Origin: Streptomyces sp. IMTB 2501
GTDB taxonomy: Bacteria > Actinomycetota > Actinomycetes > Streptomycetales > Streptomycetaceae
Reading direction: 5' to 3'
Length of the DNA stretch: 64,000 nucleotides
NCBI RefSeq assembly: GCF_001953885.1
Contig: NZ_MQUS01000005.1
Location: 248,001 to 312,000 of the forward strand
A program made the position numbers and the translations under genes. Below are positions 15,910 through 24,321 of this stretch, one piece after another. The notes beneath the pieces are model-generated. The model did not search any database, was not told the DNA's origin, and saw only the letters and a program-made list of their open reading frames with translations. Every line of letters begins with the position of its first letter. Positions within the stretch are counted from its first letter, which is position 1.

Positions 15910-17400
15910 AAACCGCTCCCTCAGCTCGTACTTGAGCACCTTGCGCAGCGTGTCGTTGCGCGGCAGCGCCTCCACCACCTCCAGCCGCTCCGGCAGCTTG
16001 TGGACGGACAGGCCCGCCGAGCGTAGGTAGGAGACGATCTCCGGCAGCGTCAACTCGCCCGCACCAGGCGGCTGTTCCAGCACCGCGCAGACCAGTTCCC
16101 CTCGGTCGGCGTCCGGCAGGCCGATGACCGCCGCGTCCGCTATCGCGGGATGCGCGGCGAGCAGGTCCTCGATCTCCTTGGCCGAGATGTTCTCGCCCTT
16201 GCGGATGATCACGTCCTTCAGCCGGCCGGTGAGGAGCAGATGCCCGGACTCCGTCACCCGGCCCAGGTCACCGGTGCGCAGGAAGCCGTCCGCGTCGAAG
16301 GCGGCGGCCGTCTGGGCGGGGTCCAGATAGCCCTGGCAGACGGCCTCCCCGCGCAGGCGTATCTCGCCGTCGACGATCCGGATCTCCATGCCGGCGGGCG
16401 GGCGGCCCTCGGTCGTCGCCAGGTTCTCCGGGGTGTCCTGCGGATCACCCATGGTGATCATCGGGACCTCGGTCATGCCGTAGCCGTGGGTGAGCTGGAC
16501 GCCCATCTCGCGGACCACGGAGTGGTAGACCTCCGGTGGCTTGGGCGCGCCGCCCCCGGCGAGCAGGCGGAGGGACGGGATCACCTTCTCGCCCCGCCGT
16601 TTGCGCTGCTCGGCCAGGAACAGGGAGTAGAAGGCCGTGGAGCCGCCGGCGACCGTCACCCGGTGCCGCCGGTACTCCGGCAGCGCGTCCGGCAGCGCGA
16701 AGTGCTCGAACATCACCGCCGGGAAGCCGTACAGCAGGAGCATCACCAGGTAGTCGGGGCCGCCTATGTGGGCGTACGGGAAGGCGATCGAGCCGACGTC
16801 GTCGGCCGTCAGTCTCAGCGCATGCGCCAGGCAGGAGCCGCCGGCGATCAGGGAGCGGTCGGTGTGCAGTACGCCCTTGGGGTCAGAGGTGGTGCCCGAG
16901 GTCCAGTAGATCCAGCGGACCGAGGTGCCCTCGGCGGGCGGGGCGGGGAGCGTCGACGGATCGCCGTCCGGCAGGGTGTCGTACGCCTCGAAGATCCCCT
17001 TGGCGCCCAGGCGGCGGGCCATCTCCGTGTGGTCGTGGCCGCGCCACACGCCCGGTACCGCGAAGAACTCCGCCTTCGACTCCCGGAGTGCGAAGCCGGC
17101 CTCCCGGTCCCGGTAGAAGGGGATCACCGGGGACTGTACGGCGCCCAGCCGGGCCAGCGCGAAGGACAGCAGGGCCGTCTCGATGCGGGTGGGCAGCTGC
17201 CAGGCGACCACCGTGCCGGGGCGCACGCCCATGCCGTACAGGCCGGCCGCCACCCGCTCGGCGTGCGCGCGCAGTTCGCCGAAGGTGAGCCGACGGTCGC
17301 CCTGGAGGAGGACCGGGCGGTCGGGGGTCAGGGCGGCGCGACGGACGACCAGATCCCACAACGTGCGGGCGGAACTCAGGGAATGCGGGGTCTCGTTCAC
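15892..17400 (-). CDS. AMP-forming acyl-CoA synthetase
   Basis: 502 aa from GTG 17400 with AGGGGG upstream. The ANL-superfamily motifs are present: IYWTSGTTSDPKG (P-loop A3), HGYGMTEVP (A5), TGDLGRV (A7), the hinge GRLKDVIIRKGENIS (A8) and LPRNDTLRKVLK with the catalytic Lys (A10). It should adenylate and thioesterify a carboxylic acid, committing it to the CoA-dependent pathway encoded around it. It is divergent from the amidohydrolase operon, with two copies of the CTGACG-NNN-CGTCAG operator between them. The acid cannot be named; it is similar in size to medium- or cyclohexane-carboxylate ligases. Confidence 0.9.
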   Translation of the reverse strand: MNETPHSLSSARTLWDLVVRRAALTPDRPVLLQGDRRLTFGELRAHAERVAAGLYGMGVRPGTVVAWQLPTRIETALLSFALARLGAVQSPVIPFYRDREAGFALRESKAEFFAVPGVWRGHDHTEMARRLGAKGIFEAYDTLPDGDPSTLPAPPAEGTSVRWIYWTSGTTSDPKGVLHTDRSLIAGGSCLAHALRLTADDVGSIAFPYAHIGGPDYLVMLLLYGFPAVMFEHFALPDALPEYRRHRVTVAGGSTAFYSLFLAEQRKRRGEKVIPSLRLLAGGGAPKPPEVYHSVVREMGVQLTHGYGMTEVPMITMGDPQDTPENLATTEGRPPAGMEIRIVDGEIRLRGEAVCQGYLDPAQTAAAFDADGFLRTGDLGRVTESGHLLLTGRLKDVIIRKGENISAKEIEDLLAAHPAIADAAVIGLPDADRGELVCAVLEQPPGAGELTLPEIVSYLRSAGLSVHKLPERLEVVEALPRNDTLRKVLKYELRERFSRPFA

Positions 17401-17421
17401 GTATGCCCCCTGCTGGCTTGG

Positions 17422-17436
17422 CTGACGAACCGTCAG
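17422..17436. promoter_or_regulatory. CTGACG-NNN-CGTCAG operator, site 1 (perfect)
   Basis: CTGACGAACCGTCAG, 12/12 match, 22 nt before the synthetase start at 17400. Typical TetR-family geometry (6-3-6). Confidence 0.8.
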
Positions 17437-17448
17437 GTGCCATGCTAT

Positions 17449-17463
17449 CTGACGGGTCATCAG
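17449..17463. promoter_or_regulatory. CTGACG-NNN-CGTCAG operator, site 2
   Basis: CTGACGGGTCATCAG, 11/12. Palindromy extends outward to TAT/ATA (17446-17466). It lies 40 nt before the amidohydrolase ATG at 17503, 27 bp centre-to-centre from site 1. Confidence 0.8.
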
Positions 17464-17502
17464 ATAAGTACTGTCCGGCGGCAGGGAACGCGGAGGGGAA
17501 CC

Positions 17503-18696
17503 ATGACCGAACTGCCCCGCATCATCAGCGTCGACGACCATGTGATCGAGCCCGCCCACCTCTTCGAGACCTGGCTCCCGGCCAGGTACCGGGACCGTGG
17601 GCCCAAGCCGCTGACCGCCGGTATCGGGGAGCTGGCCTACGTCGGTGGCAAGTACCAGATCACCATGGACCCGGCGGGCCAGCCGACGGACTGGTGGATC
17701 TACGAGGACCTGAAGTTCCCGTACAAGCGCAACATCGCCGCCGTCGGCTTCGACCGGGACGAGATGACGCTGGAGGGGATCACCCGGGAGCAGATGCGGC
17801 GCGGCTGCTGGGATCCCGTCGAGCGTCTCAAGGACATGGATCTCAACCATGTCGAGGCGAGCCTCTGCTTCCCGACCTTCCCGCGTTTCTGCGGGCAGAC
17901 CTTCGCCGAGGCGCACGACAAGGAGGTCGCCCTCGCCTGCGTACGCGCCTACAACGACTGGATGGTGGAGGAGTGGTGCGGGGGCAGCGGCGGCCGGCTG
18001 ATCCCGCTGTGCCTGATCCCGCTCTGGGACGTGGAGTTGGCCGTCGCCGAGATCCGGCGCAACGCCGAGCGCGGGGTGCGGGCCGTGACCTTCTCGGAGA
18101 TCCCCACCTACCTCGGGCTGCCCTCCATCCACTCCGGCTACTGGGACCCGTTCTTCGCCGTCTGTCAGGAGACGGGCACGGTCGTCAACATGCACATCGG
18201 CAGCAGCTCGCAGATGCCGGCCGCCTCCCCGGACGCCCCGCCCGCCGTCCAGGCCTCCCTCAGCTTCAACAATGCGATGGCCTCGATGATGGACTACCTC
18301 TTCAGCGGGGTCCTGGTGAAGTTCCCGCGGCTCAAACTCGCCTACTCCGAAGGCCAGATGGGCTGGGTGCCGTACGCCCTGGAGCGTGCCGACGACGTGT
18401 GGGAGGAGCACCGGGCCTGGGGCGGGGTCAGGGACCTGATCCCCGAGCCGCCCTCGACGTACTACTACCGGCAGGTCTTCTGCTGCTTCTTCCGTGACAA
18501 GCACGGAGTCGCCTCGATCGACGTCGTCGGCCGTGACAACGCCACTTTCGAGACCGACTATCCGCACGTCGACTCGACCTTCCCGCACACCAAGGAGGTC
18601 GCCCTCGACCATGTGAAGGGCCTGGACGACGAGACCGTGTACAAGCTGATGCGGGGCAACGCCATCCGCATGCTCGGCCTGGACCTCGACAAGTGA
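17503..18696 (+). CDS. Amidohydrolase-family (ACMSD/LigW-like) protein, copy 1
   Basis: 397 aa, ATG with CGGAGGGG upstream. TIM-barrel amidohydrolase_2 family: N-terminal VDDHVIEP (only one His where ACMSD has an HxH pair), CFPTFPRFCGQTF, RAYNDWMVEEW, MHIGSSSQM and ETDYPHVDSTFP with metal-ligand His and Asp positions. Relatives decarboxylate or hydrolyse ring-cleavage acids. Here the setting in a CoA-dependent operon suggests action on a cyclic or cleaved intermediate. The paralogue at 55532 is highly similar and starts with the same operator. Start of the operon amidohydrolase-ACAD-ACAD. Confidence 0.85.
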   Translation: MTELPRIISVDDHVIEPAHLFETWLPARYRDRGPKPLTAGIGELAYVGGKYQITMDPAGQPTDWWIYEDLKFPYKRNIAAVGFDRDEMTLEGITREQMRRGCWDPVERLKDMDLNHVEASLCFPTFPRFCGQTFAEAHDKEVALACVRAYNDWMVEEWCGGSGGRLIPLCLIPLWDVELAVAEIRRNAERGVRAVTFSEIPTYLGLPSIHSGYWDPFFAVCQETGTVVNMHIGSSSQMPAASPDAPPAVQASLSFNNAMASMMDYLFSGVLVKFPRLKLAYSEGQMGWVPYALERADDVWEEHRAWGGVRDLIPEPPSTYYYRQVFCCFFRDKHGVASIDVVGRDNATFETDYPHVDSTFPHTKEVALDHVKGLDDETVYKLMRGNAIRMLGLDLDK

Positions 18697-19829
18697 TGGA
18701 CCTCTCCTGCACGCCCGAGGAGGAGGAGTTCCGGGGTCGGCTGCGGGAGTGGCTCGCCAAGGTGCTGCCCACTCTGCCCGCGGGGCCGTCCCCGGACGAC
18801 TGGCCCGGCCGCCGCGCCTACGACCTCGGCTGGCAGCGGATGCTGTACGACGCCGGGTACGCCGACGTCCACTGGGACGCCTCGCCGACCACCCGGCTGA
18901 TCTTCCTGGAGGAGACCGAGAGGGCGGGCGCTCCCTATGTGGGCGCGGGCTTCGTCGGGCTGCTGCACGCCGGGCCGACCATCGCCGCCGAGGGCACCGC
19001 CGGGCAGCGGGCACGCTGGCTGCCGCCGATCCTGCGCGGCGAGGAGGTGTGGTGCCAGGGGTTCAGCGAGCCCGGTGCGGGCTCCGACCTCGCCGCGCTG
19101 CGCACGCGCGCGTGGCGCGACGGCGACGACTACGTGGTGAGCGGGTCCAAGATCTGGACCTCGCACGCCGAGGTCGCCGACTGGTGCGAACTGCTGGTCC
19201 GCACCGACCCGGACGCGCCCAAGCACAAGGGCATCACCTGGCTGGCCATGCCCATGGACGCCGACGGCATCACCGTACGGCCGCTGCGCACGCTCGCCGG
19301 GTCGGCGGAGTTCGCCGAGGTGTTCCTGGACGAGGTCCGGGTGCCGGTCGGCAATCGGGTCGGCGCGGAGAACGACGGGTGGCGCGTGACCATGGTGACC
19401 CTGTCCTTCGAGCGCGGCACGGCCTTCGTCGGCGAGGTCGTCGCCTGCCGCCGGGTACTGGGTGAACTCGCCCGCGCCGCACGGGACAACGGCCGCTGGG
19501 ACGATCCCGTGCTGCGGCGCAGGCTCGGGCGGCTGGAGGCGGAGTTCCGGGCGCTGTGGCGGCTGACGCAGTGGAACGTGAGCGAGGCGGAGGCGAGCGG
19601 CGGGGTGCCGGGTACCGGGGGTTCGGTTTTCAAACTCCGCTACTCGCAGGCCCGTCAGGAGCTGTACGACACCGCAGCCGACGTACTCGGCCCGGGCGCC
19701 CTCGACCTGGACCGGCCGTGGGTCCTCGACCGCCTGTCCGCTCTGTCGTACACGATCGCCGCCGGCACCTCCCAGATCCAGCGCAACATCGTGGCCGAGC
19801 GGATTCTGGGCCTGCCGAAGGGGAGATGA
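18696..19829 (+). CDS. Acyl-CoA dehydrogenase, alpha-type subunit
   Basis: 377 aa; ATG 18696 shares one nt with the previous stop (TGATG); GTG 18693 is equally possible. ACAD fold: WLPPILRGEEVWCQGFSEPGAGSDL (split here: CQGFSEPGAGSD FAD/substrate loop), SKIWTSHAEVADW, and a C-terminal IAAGTSQIQRNIVAERILGL, the FAD-binding tail of alpha-type subunits. Dehydrogenates an acyl-CoA between C2 and C3, passing electrons to ETF. The following gene encodes a beta-type partner, the arrangement of heteromeric steroid-side-chain dehydrogenases. Confidence 0.9.
   Translation: MDLSCTPEEEEFRGRLREWLAKVLPTLPAGPSPDDWPGRRAYDLGWQRMLYDAGYADVHWDASPTTRLIFLEETERAGAPYVGAGFVGLLHAGPTIAAEGTAGQRARWLPPILRGEEVWCQGFSEPGAGSDLAALRTRAWRDGDDYVVSGSKIWTSHAEVADWCELLVRTDPDAPKHKGITWLAMPMDADGITVRPLRTLAGSAEFAEVFLDEVRVPVGNRVGAENDGWRVTMVTLSFERGTAFVGEVVACRRVLGELARAARDNGRWDDPVLRRRLGRLEAEFRALWRLTQWNVSEAEASGGVPGTGGSVFKLRYSQARQELYDTAADVLGPGALDLDRPWVLDRLSALSYTIAAGTSQIQRNIVAERILGLPKGR
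19799..19829 (+). repeat. Duplicated ACAD 3' end, copy 1
   Basis: The last 31 nt of the alpha ACAD gene, encoding RILGLPKGR and stop, recur almost unchanged at 19916-19947. See the matching feature. Confidence 0.6.
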
Positions 19830-19915
19830 ACGCGTGCGCCGGCCGTTCGCGGTGTGGTCGGCCGGGGGCGCGCCGCGGACGGGGCGCCGATCCGGTCCGA
19901 TGACGTCATGGCCGG

Positions 19916-19947
19916 GCGTGTTCTCGGCCTGCCCGAAGGGGAGATGA
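19916..19947 (+). repeat. Duplicated ACAD 3' end, copy 2
   Basis: About 27 of 31 positions match copy 1 with a 1-nt insertion. It supplies the ribosome site (AAGGGGAG) for the second ACAD gene, while the ~86 nt between copies code for nothing recognisable. Confidence 0.6.
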
Positions 19948-19949
19948 GT

Positions 19950-20825
19950 GTGCGGTTCCAACTCAGCGAGGATCAGCGGGCGTTGCGGGCGGGCGTACGG
20001 GAGTTGCTGGAGCGGCGGTTCGGGCGGGAGGCGTTGCGGGCGGCCGTCGACGCGCCGGGGCGGCTCGACCGGGAGCTGTGGCGGGCGCTCGGGGACGCCG
20101 GGTTCTTCGCCCTGCGGCTGCCCGAGGCGGACGGTGGGGTCGGGCTGGGGCTGCCCGAAGCGGTGCTGGCCTTCGAGGAGGCGGGGCGTGCCCTGCTGCC
20201 CGGACCGCTCGTGGCGACCCACCTCGCCGCCGGGACCGTACCGGGCGCGGCCACCGGGGAGACGGTCGTGGCGGCGGCCGACGGGGAACTGGTGGAGTGG
20301 CTGGAGGCGGCGGACGTCGTCCTCGGGGACACCGGGGGCGCCGTACCGCTGCGTTCACTGGACCCGCTGACGCCGCTGCACCGCATCCCCGCCGCGCGCG
20401 ATGCCTCCGCCGCGGCCCCCTTGGCCGGCCTGCTCACCGCCGCCGAGCAGCTGGGTACCGCCGTACGCGTAGGCGAGCTGGCCGTGCAACACTCCCGGAC
20501 ACGAGAGCAGTTCGGGCAGCCGATCGGCGCCTTCCAGGCCGTCAAGCATCTCTGCGCGGACCTCCTCGTGCGCACCGAGACCGCGCGTGTCGCCGTCTAC
20601 GCGGCCGCCGTCACCGCCGACCCCGCCGACATCGCCGCCGCCCGCCTGCTCGCCGACGAGGCCGCCGTGCGCGGCGCCCGGGACTGCCTCCAGGTGCACG
20701 GCGGCATGGGTTTCACCTGGGAGGCGGACGTACACCTGCATCTGAAACGGGCCTGGGTGCGAGCCCGTCGTGGTGGCGGGAGCACGGAGAGTGAGGAACT
20801 CCTCGCGGCGCGGCTGGCCGTCTGA
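19950..20825 (+). CDS. Acyl-CoA dehydrogenase, beta-type subunit (short)
   Basis: 291 aa from GTG 19950 (GGGGAG spacing 6); ATG 19944 is an alternative. It starts with FQLSEDQRALRAGVRELLERR, has FEEAGRALLPGPLVATHLAAG, HSRTREQFGQPIGAFQAV and ends QVHGGMGFTWEADVHLHLKRAW, the beta-type signature. It is ~90 aa shorter than usual because the central beta-domain that clamps FAD and substrate is reduced, as in catalytically incomplete beta subunits of alpha2beta2 ACADs. Probably functions only with the product of 18696. Confidence 0.85.
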   Translation: MRFQLSEDQRALRAGVRELLERRFGREALRAAVDAPGRLDRELWRALGDAGFFALRLPEADGGVGLGLPEAVLAFEEAGRALLPGPLVATHLAAGTVPGAATGETVVAAADGELVEWLEAADVVLGDTGGAVPLRSLDPLTPLHRIPAARDASAAAPLAGLLTAAEQLGTAVRVGELAVQHSRTREQFGQPIGAFQAVKHLCADLLVRTETARVAVYAAAVTADPADIAAARLLADEAAVRGARDCLQVHGGMGFTWEADVHLHLKRAWVRARRGGGSTESEELLAARLAV

Positions 20826-21252
20826 GACGCCGGCAACCCCCTGGGCTGCGGTGGCGGCAAAGCCCTGGCCCAAGATGTCGCGGATCGTGGCATGCCGGTA
20901 TCACTTTGCGTCGATACCCGGTTGTGTCCTTCGCGAGACTCGTCACGGCCCGGAGTCGGCGGTCCCCTCCGGTACCTTGTGTGGGATGCGAGTGGCTGCG
21001 AGCGCGGGCCGGGCCGGCGATGCCCCTGGGGCGGTGCCGGGTCGTGCGGTGCGCGGCGCTGCTCGCGGTGCGGGGGCGGCCCCGGCCGTCGCCTGTTCGA
21101 TGTCCCGGCACGAGCGTCGCACAGTATGCCTCACGCGTACTCCTTCGCGCTGGAATATGCCCGAAGCCCTTGTTGGGGTGACTGTACGTCAACCATGCTG
21201 GCTCCAAAGGGAATCACGTTCCGTGACCCTTGCTCTGGCTGTTGTTCTGGCC
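20826..21252. other. Intergenic region without a recognisable gene
   Basis: 427 nt. No reading frame on either strand resembles a protein. Codon-position bias is lost. The right half probably carries the promoter for the small ORF and HATPase gene; the sequence around 21150-21200 is less GC-rich than its surroundings, but no clear -35/-10 pair was identified. Confidence 0.4.
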
Positions 21253-21357
21253 ATGCAGAAAATGGCTACGATCGTGGCTCTCGTGATCGTCGTCGCGGCT
21301 TCGGCCGTGGCGGCCTGGTGGCGTGGGGTCATGTGTCCGCCGGTTCGGATGGTGTGA
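21253..21357 (+). CDS. Possible small membrane peptide
   Basis: 34 codons from ATG 21253 (ATG 21262 also possible), stop 3 nt before the HATPase start. A single helix (IVALVIVVAASAVAAWW) with a charged tail. No good ribosome site, so the call rests on hydrophobicity and tight spacing to the next gene. It could instead be leader sequence. Confidence 0.3.
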   Translation: MQKMATIVALVIVVAASAVAAWWRGVMCPPVRMV

Positions 21358-21360
21358 GCG

Positions 21361-21936
21361 GTGCAGGTGCTTCAAGTGCAGCTGGAGATCCGGCCCGACC
21401 CCACGGAGGTGGGGCGAGCGAGGAGGTGGGCCCTCTCGCGACTCGCCGGGCTCGGGATAGCGGCCGACGAGCCGCTGGCCGAGACCCTGATCCTGCTCGT
21501 CTCCGAGCTGGTGACCAACGCGGTGGTGCACACCGGCCGTACGGCCGTGCTGCGGCTTTCCCTGCCGGGCGCGGAAGCGGAGGTGTCGGCGGAGGCGGAG
21601 GCGGAGGCGTTCGAGAGAGCCGAGGCTCTTGAGAGGGCCGAGCGGGCCGAGGCGGTCGAGGAGGCCGACCCGCCCGTGGCCGCCACGGTGCGCGTCGAGG
21701 TGGCCGACTGCAGCTCCCGCGCCCCCGTGCCGCGCTGCGCCGGCGGTGACGCCACCGGCGGCCGTGGCCTGGCCCTCGTCGACTGCCTGGCCGATCGCTG
21801 GGGCTGGAGCCCGGAGGGCGCCGGCAAGAGCATCTGGTGTGAACTGGACCGCTGTTCGAAGCCCCGGGAGAGCGCAACGATGGCGTACGGGAGCGGACTG
21901 TCCGCGTACGAGGGGCTCGCCTTCGAGGCGGTGTAG
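21361..21936 (+). CDS. HATPase-domain regulatory protein (RsbW/SpoIIAB-like)
   Basis: 191 aa, GTG start. Histidine-kinase-like ATPase domain without phospho-acceptor: N-box ELVTNAVVHTG, G-boxes VADCSSR and GGRGLALVDCLADRWGW. Such proteins in Streptomyces act as anti-sigma kinases or switch proteins that phosphorylate STAS partners. Between the N-box and G1 there is an unusual ~28-residue Glu/Ala-rich insert (EAEAEAFERAEALERAERAE) that forms a predicted charged helix. Possible partner of the STAS protein at 7644, but separated by 13 kb, so this is inference. Confidence 0.8.
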   Translation: MQVLQVQLEIRPDPTEVGRARRWALSRLAGLGIAADEPLAETLILLVSELVTNAVVHTGRTAVLRLSLPGAEAEVSAEAEAEAFERAEALERAERAEAVEEADPPVAATVRVEVADCSSRAPVPRCAGGDATGGRGLALVDCLADRWGWSPEGAGKSIWCELDRCSKPRESATMAYGSGLSAYEGLAFEAV

Positions 21937-22218
21937 CGCCCGGCGCGGTGGTGCGCCGGGGATGCCTCCGTGCGCGGGTGCCCCGAACAGGGTGTACGTA
22001 ACAAATCCCCGTACCGGCGTTGACGACCCGTGACCGCCTGAACACGCTTGTGGGCGACGATTCGCCGCGAGGGGACGGCGAGGGCCCGGGCGACGGCGGT
22101 CCTCGCCGAGTGTGGGTCGCACCCGGTGGGCGGCGCGTGCGCGTGACGGTGGGGGAGGGCGCGCCGCCGGCCGGCCGACGCCCCCGGGCGGGGCCCTCGG
22201 GAAACGGCGACGGGGCCC

Positions 22219-23145
22219 TCAGAGGATGGCCACGGGGGCCACCGGGCTGCCCGTCGCGCCGACGAACGGTTCGGGCGTCGCCGACAGCAGGAACGCGTAC
22301 CGCCCCGTTTCTCCACAGGCTGTGGACAACTCTTCGAGATTCCAGTTCTGGCCCTGCGGCATCCCCATCTCCACCAGGTCCAGGGCATGTACGGGCAGCC
22401 AGAGATTCTCCGACTCGGGTGGAAATATCTCAAAAGTGAGCGTGTCGTTCGCGACCGCCGCGACATCGCGCGCATGGAACCACTCCGGTGTACGGATGGA
22501 CAGCCCCGGCGACGGATAGCCGTACCCGTGCCTGTCCCCGGCCAGATACGCCTGCACCTGCCCGGTCCGGATCAGTGCGACGTCACCGGCCCGGACCCGG
22601 ACTCCGCCGAACTCCTCGGCCTCCTCCAGGTCCTCCGGGGTGACCGCGTGCTCGCCGCCCAGCCGGTCCGCGCCACGCGCGCGTGCCACGTCCAGCAGGA
22701 CCCCGCGCGAGACGATGTGCCGCGCCTTGTCGATCCCGCCGAACTCCGCGCCGCCGTGCGCGGTGACCGTGTGCGCCGGGCGGCCGTTGTAGAGCTTCCC
22801 CGAGTGCGAGACATGGGTGAGCGCGTCCCAGTGCGTGCCGGCCTGCAGGCCCATGGTCACCATGTCGTCGCTGCACGCCACCGTCCCCGACCCGAAAAGC
22901 TCCTGGTTGATCTGGACCATGGCGTGGAGGGGGTTGACCCGGCCGGGGATCACACCGGTCTGTATGCCGTCCTGCCGGAGCGGCAGGGCCAGCGGGATCC
23001 GGCGCCCGGTACGGACCTCGGCGGCGGCCGCGCGTACGACCTCGTCGGTGATGAGATTCAGGGTCCCGATCTCGTCGTCCGCTCCCCAGCGCCCCCAGTT
23101 GTTCACGCGCCCCGCGATCTCGTGGAACTCCTCCGGCAGTGCCAT
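22219..23145 (-). CDS. Cyclase-family (kynurenine-formamidase-like) hydrolase
   Basis: 308 aa, ATG 23145. The metal-binding motif of the cyclase superfamily is intact as GTHWDALTHVSHSGKLY (HxGTHxDxxxH pattern, here AGTHWDALTH). Further landmarks are NNWGRWGADDEIGTLN and HALDLVEMGMPQGQNW. Members hydrolyse amides, lactones or cyclic acids using Zn/Mn. It lies in the same regulon: the operator at 23195-23209 is 50 nt upstream and is shared with the divergent SDR operon. Substrate may be a lactone or enol intermediate of the pathway; not deducible. Confidence 0.85.
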   Translation of the reverse strand: MALPEEFHEIAGRVNNWGRWGADDEIGTLNLITDEVVRAAAAEVRTGRRIPLALPLRQDGIQTGVIPGRVNPLHAMVQINQELFGSGTVACSDDMVTMGLQAGTHWDALTHVSHSGKLYNGRPAHTVTAHGGAEFGGIDKARHIVSRGVLLDVARARGADRLGGEHAVTPEDLEEAEEFGGVRVRAGDVALIRTGQVQAYLAGDRHGYGYPSPGLSIRTPEWFHARDVAAVANDTLTFEIFPPESENLWLPVHALDLVEMGMPQGQNWNLEELSTACGETGRYAFLLSATPEPFVGATGSPVAPVAIL

Positions 23146-23194
23146 CCGGTGCCTCCCCGGGGCTTGTGTCCGCGCATCCGACGCGCCATAGAAT

Positions 23195-23209
23195 CTAACG
23201 GACCGTCAG
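23195..23209. promoter_or_regulatory. CTGACG-NNN-CGTCAG operator, site 3
   Basis: CTAACGGACCGTCAG, 11/12, flanked by T/A that extend the palindrome. It is the only site between the divergent cyclase (23145) and SDR (23232) genes, so probably serves both. Confidence 0.8.
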
Positions 23210-23231
23210 AAACCGCGGGAAGGGGCCGGGC

Positions 23232-24146
23232 GTGGGGAACTTCTTGGCAGGAAAGGTCGTCGCCGTGACCGGTGCCGGACGCGGTATCGGCCGGGCGGTC
23301 GCGCGGGCGGCGGCCGCCGAGGGGGCGAAGGTCGTCGTCAACGACTACGGCGTCGCCATGGACGGCGCCTCGCCCACCAGCGAGGTCGCCGAGGCCGTCG
23401 TCAAGGAGATCGAGGCGGCGGGCGGCGAGGCGGTCGCGGTGGCCGACGACATCTCCACGATGGCGGGCGGTCAGCGGGTCGTCGATGTCGCCCTGTCGTC
23501 GTACGGCCGGCTCGACGGGGTCGTGTGCGTGGCTGGGATCCTGCGCGAGCGGATGCTGTTCAACATGACCGAGGAGGAGTGGGATCCGGTGATCGCCACC
23601 CACCTCAAGGGCACGTTCACCGTCTTCCGGGCGGCGTCCGCGGTGATGCGGGGGCAGCGCTCCGGCACGCTGATCGGTTTCACCAGCGGCAACCACCAGG
23701 GATCGGTGTCCCAGGCCAACTACAGTGCGGCGAAGGGCGGGATCATCTCGCTCGTCCGCAGCGCCGCGCTGGGCCTGCACAAGTACGGGGTGACCGCGAA
23801 CGCGGTGGCACCGGTTGCTCGTACGCGGATGTCGGCGAACGTGCCCATGGAGCTGGCGGAGATCGGCGAGCCGGAGGATGTGGCGGCGCTCGTGGTGTAC
23901 CTGCTGTCCGACCGGGCTGCCGCGCAGGGCATCACCGGGCAGGTGTACACCGTCGCCGGGCCGAAGATCGCGGTGTGGGCCCAGCCGCGGGAACTCCGTT
24001 CGGTTCAGGGGGAGGGGGCCTGGACGCCGGAGCGGATTGCCGAGGTTCTGCCGGGCGAGGTGGGGGTGGATCCGATGCCGATGCTGTCCCAGCTCTCGGC
24101 GATGGAATCGGCGGCGCGGGCTGGTTCTCGGCCGAACGCCCAATAG
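23232..24146 (+). CDS. SDR of the MFE-2/HSD17B4 type (3-hydroxyacyl-CoA dehydrogenase-like)
   Basis: 304 aa, GTG start with AAGGGGCCGGGC upstream. Rossmann motif TGAGRGIGRAVA (~13), NDYGVAMDG typical of multifunctional-enzyme-2 SDRs, catalytic Ser in FTSGN and YSAAK. The C-terminal extension (TPERIAEVLPG) is also family-like. Expected step: oxidation of a 3-hydroxyacyl-CoA to the 3-ketoacyl-CoA. First gene of an operator-controlled rightward operon SDR-ACAD-ADH. Confidence 0.9.
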   Translation: MGNFLAGKVVAVTGAGRGIGRAVARAAAAEGAKVVVNDYGVAMDGASPTSEVAEAVVKEIEAAGGEAVAVADDISTMAGGQRVVDVALSSYGRLDGVVCVAGILRERMLFNMTEEEWDPVIATHLKGTFTVFRAASAVMRGQRSGTLIGFTSGNHQGSVSQANYSAAKGGIISLVRSAALGLHKYGVTANAVAPVARTRMSANVPMELAEIGEPEDVAALVVYLLSDRAAAQGITGQVYTVAGPKIAVWAQPRELRSVQGEGAWTPERIAEVLPGEVGVDPMPMLSQLSAMESAARAGSRPNAQ

Positions 24147-24164
24147 CTCAGGGCGCGTTGTGGT

Positions 24165-24188
24165 GCTGCGGCTGCGGCTGCGGCTGCG
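24165..24188 (+). repeat. Tandem GCTGCG hexamer (4 copies)
   Basis: Four exact copies of GCTGCG in the 175-nt spacer between the SDR and ACAD genes. Confidence 0.7.
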
Positions 24189-24195
24189 TGGTGGG

Positions 24196-24227
24196 CTGAT
24201 CGCGCAGTTCCCCGCGCCCCTGGGGGG
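24196..24227. repeat. REP-like intergenic element (GCGCAGTTCCCCGCGCCCC type)
   Basis: The core GCGCAGTTCCCCGCGCCCC followed by a G-run is, in my experience, a recurrent intergenic motif across Streptomyces genomes. It can fold into a short hairpin and may attenuate read-through between SDR and ACAD genes. Confidence 0.4.
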
Positions 24228-24321
24228 TGCGGTGCCGTCGGCTTCGCAGTGCACGCGCGGACAAGTGTCCCCGCCCCCGGCCAGCGACAGCACCGGGCAC
24301 CGAATCGGAGGTGGTCCCACC

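Noticed and set aside
19899..19910. TGACGTCA-containing sequence in the ACAD spacer as another regulon site
   Set aside because: It lacks the 3-nt spacer and CTGACG...CGTCAG arms; similarity is to the half-site only.
20770..21357. Full 195-codon frame ending at the small hydrophobic peptide
   Set aside because: Its first ~160 codons overlap the ACAD end and look random; only the last 34 hydrophobic codons are plausible.
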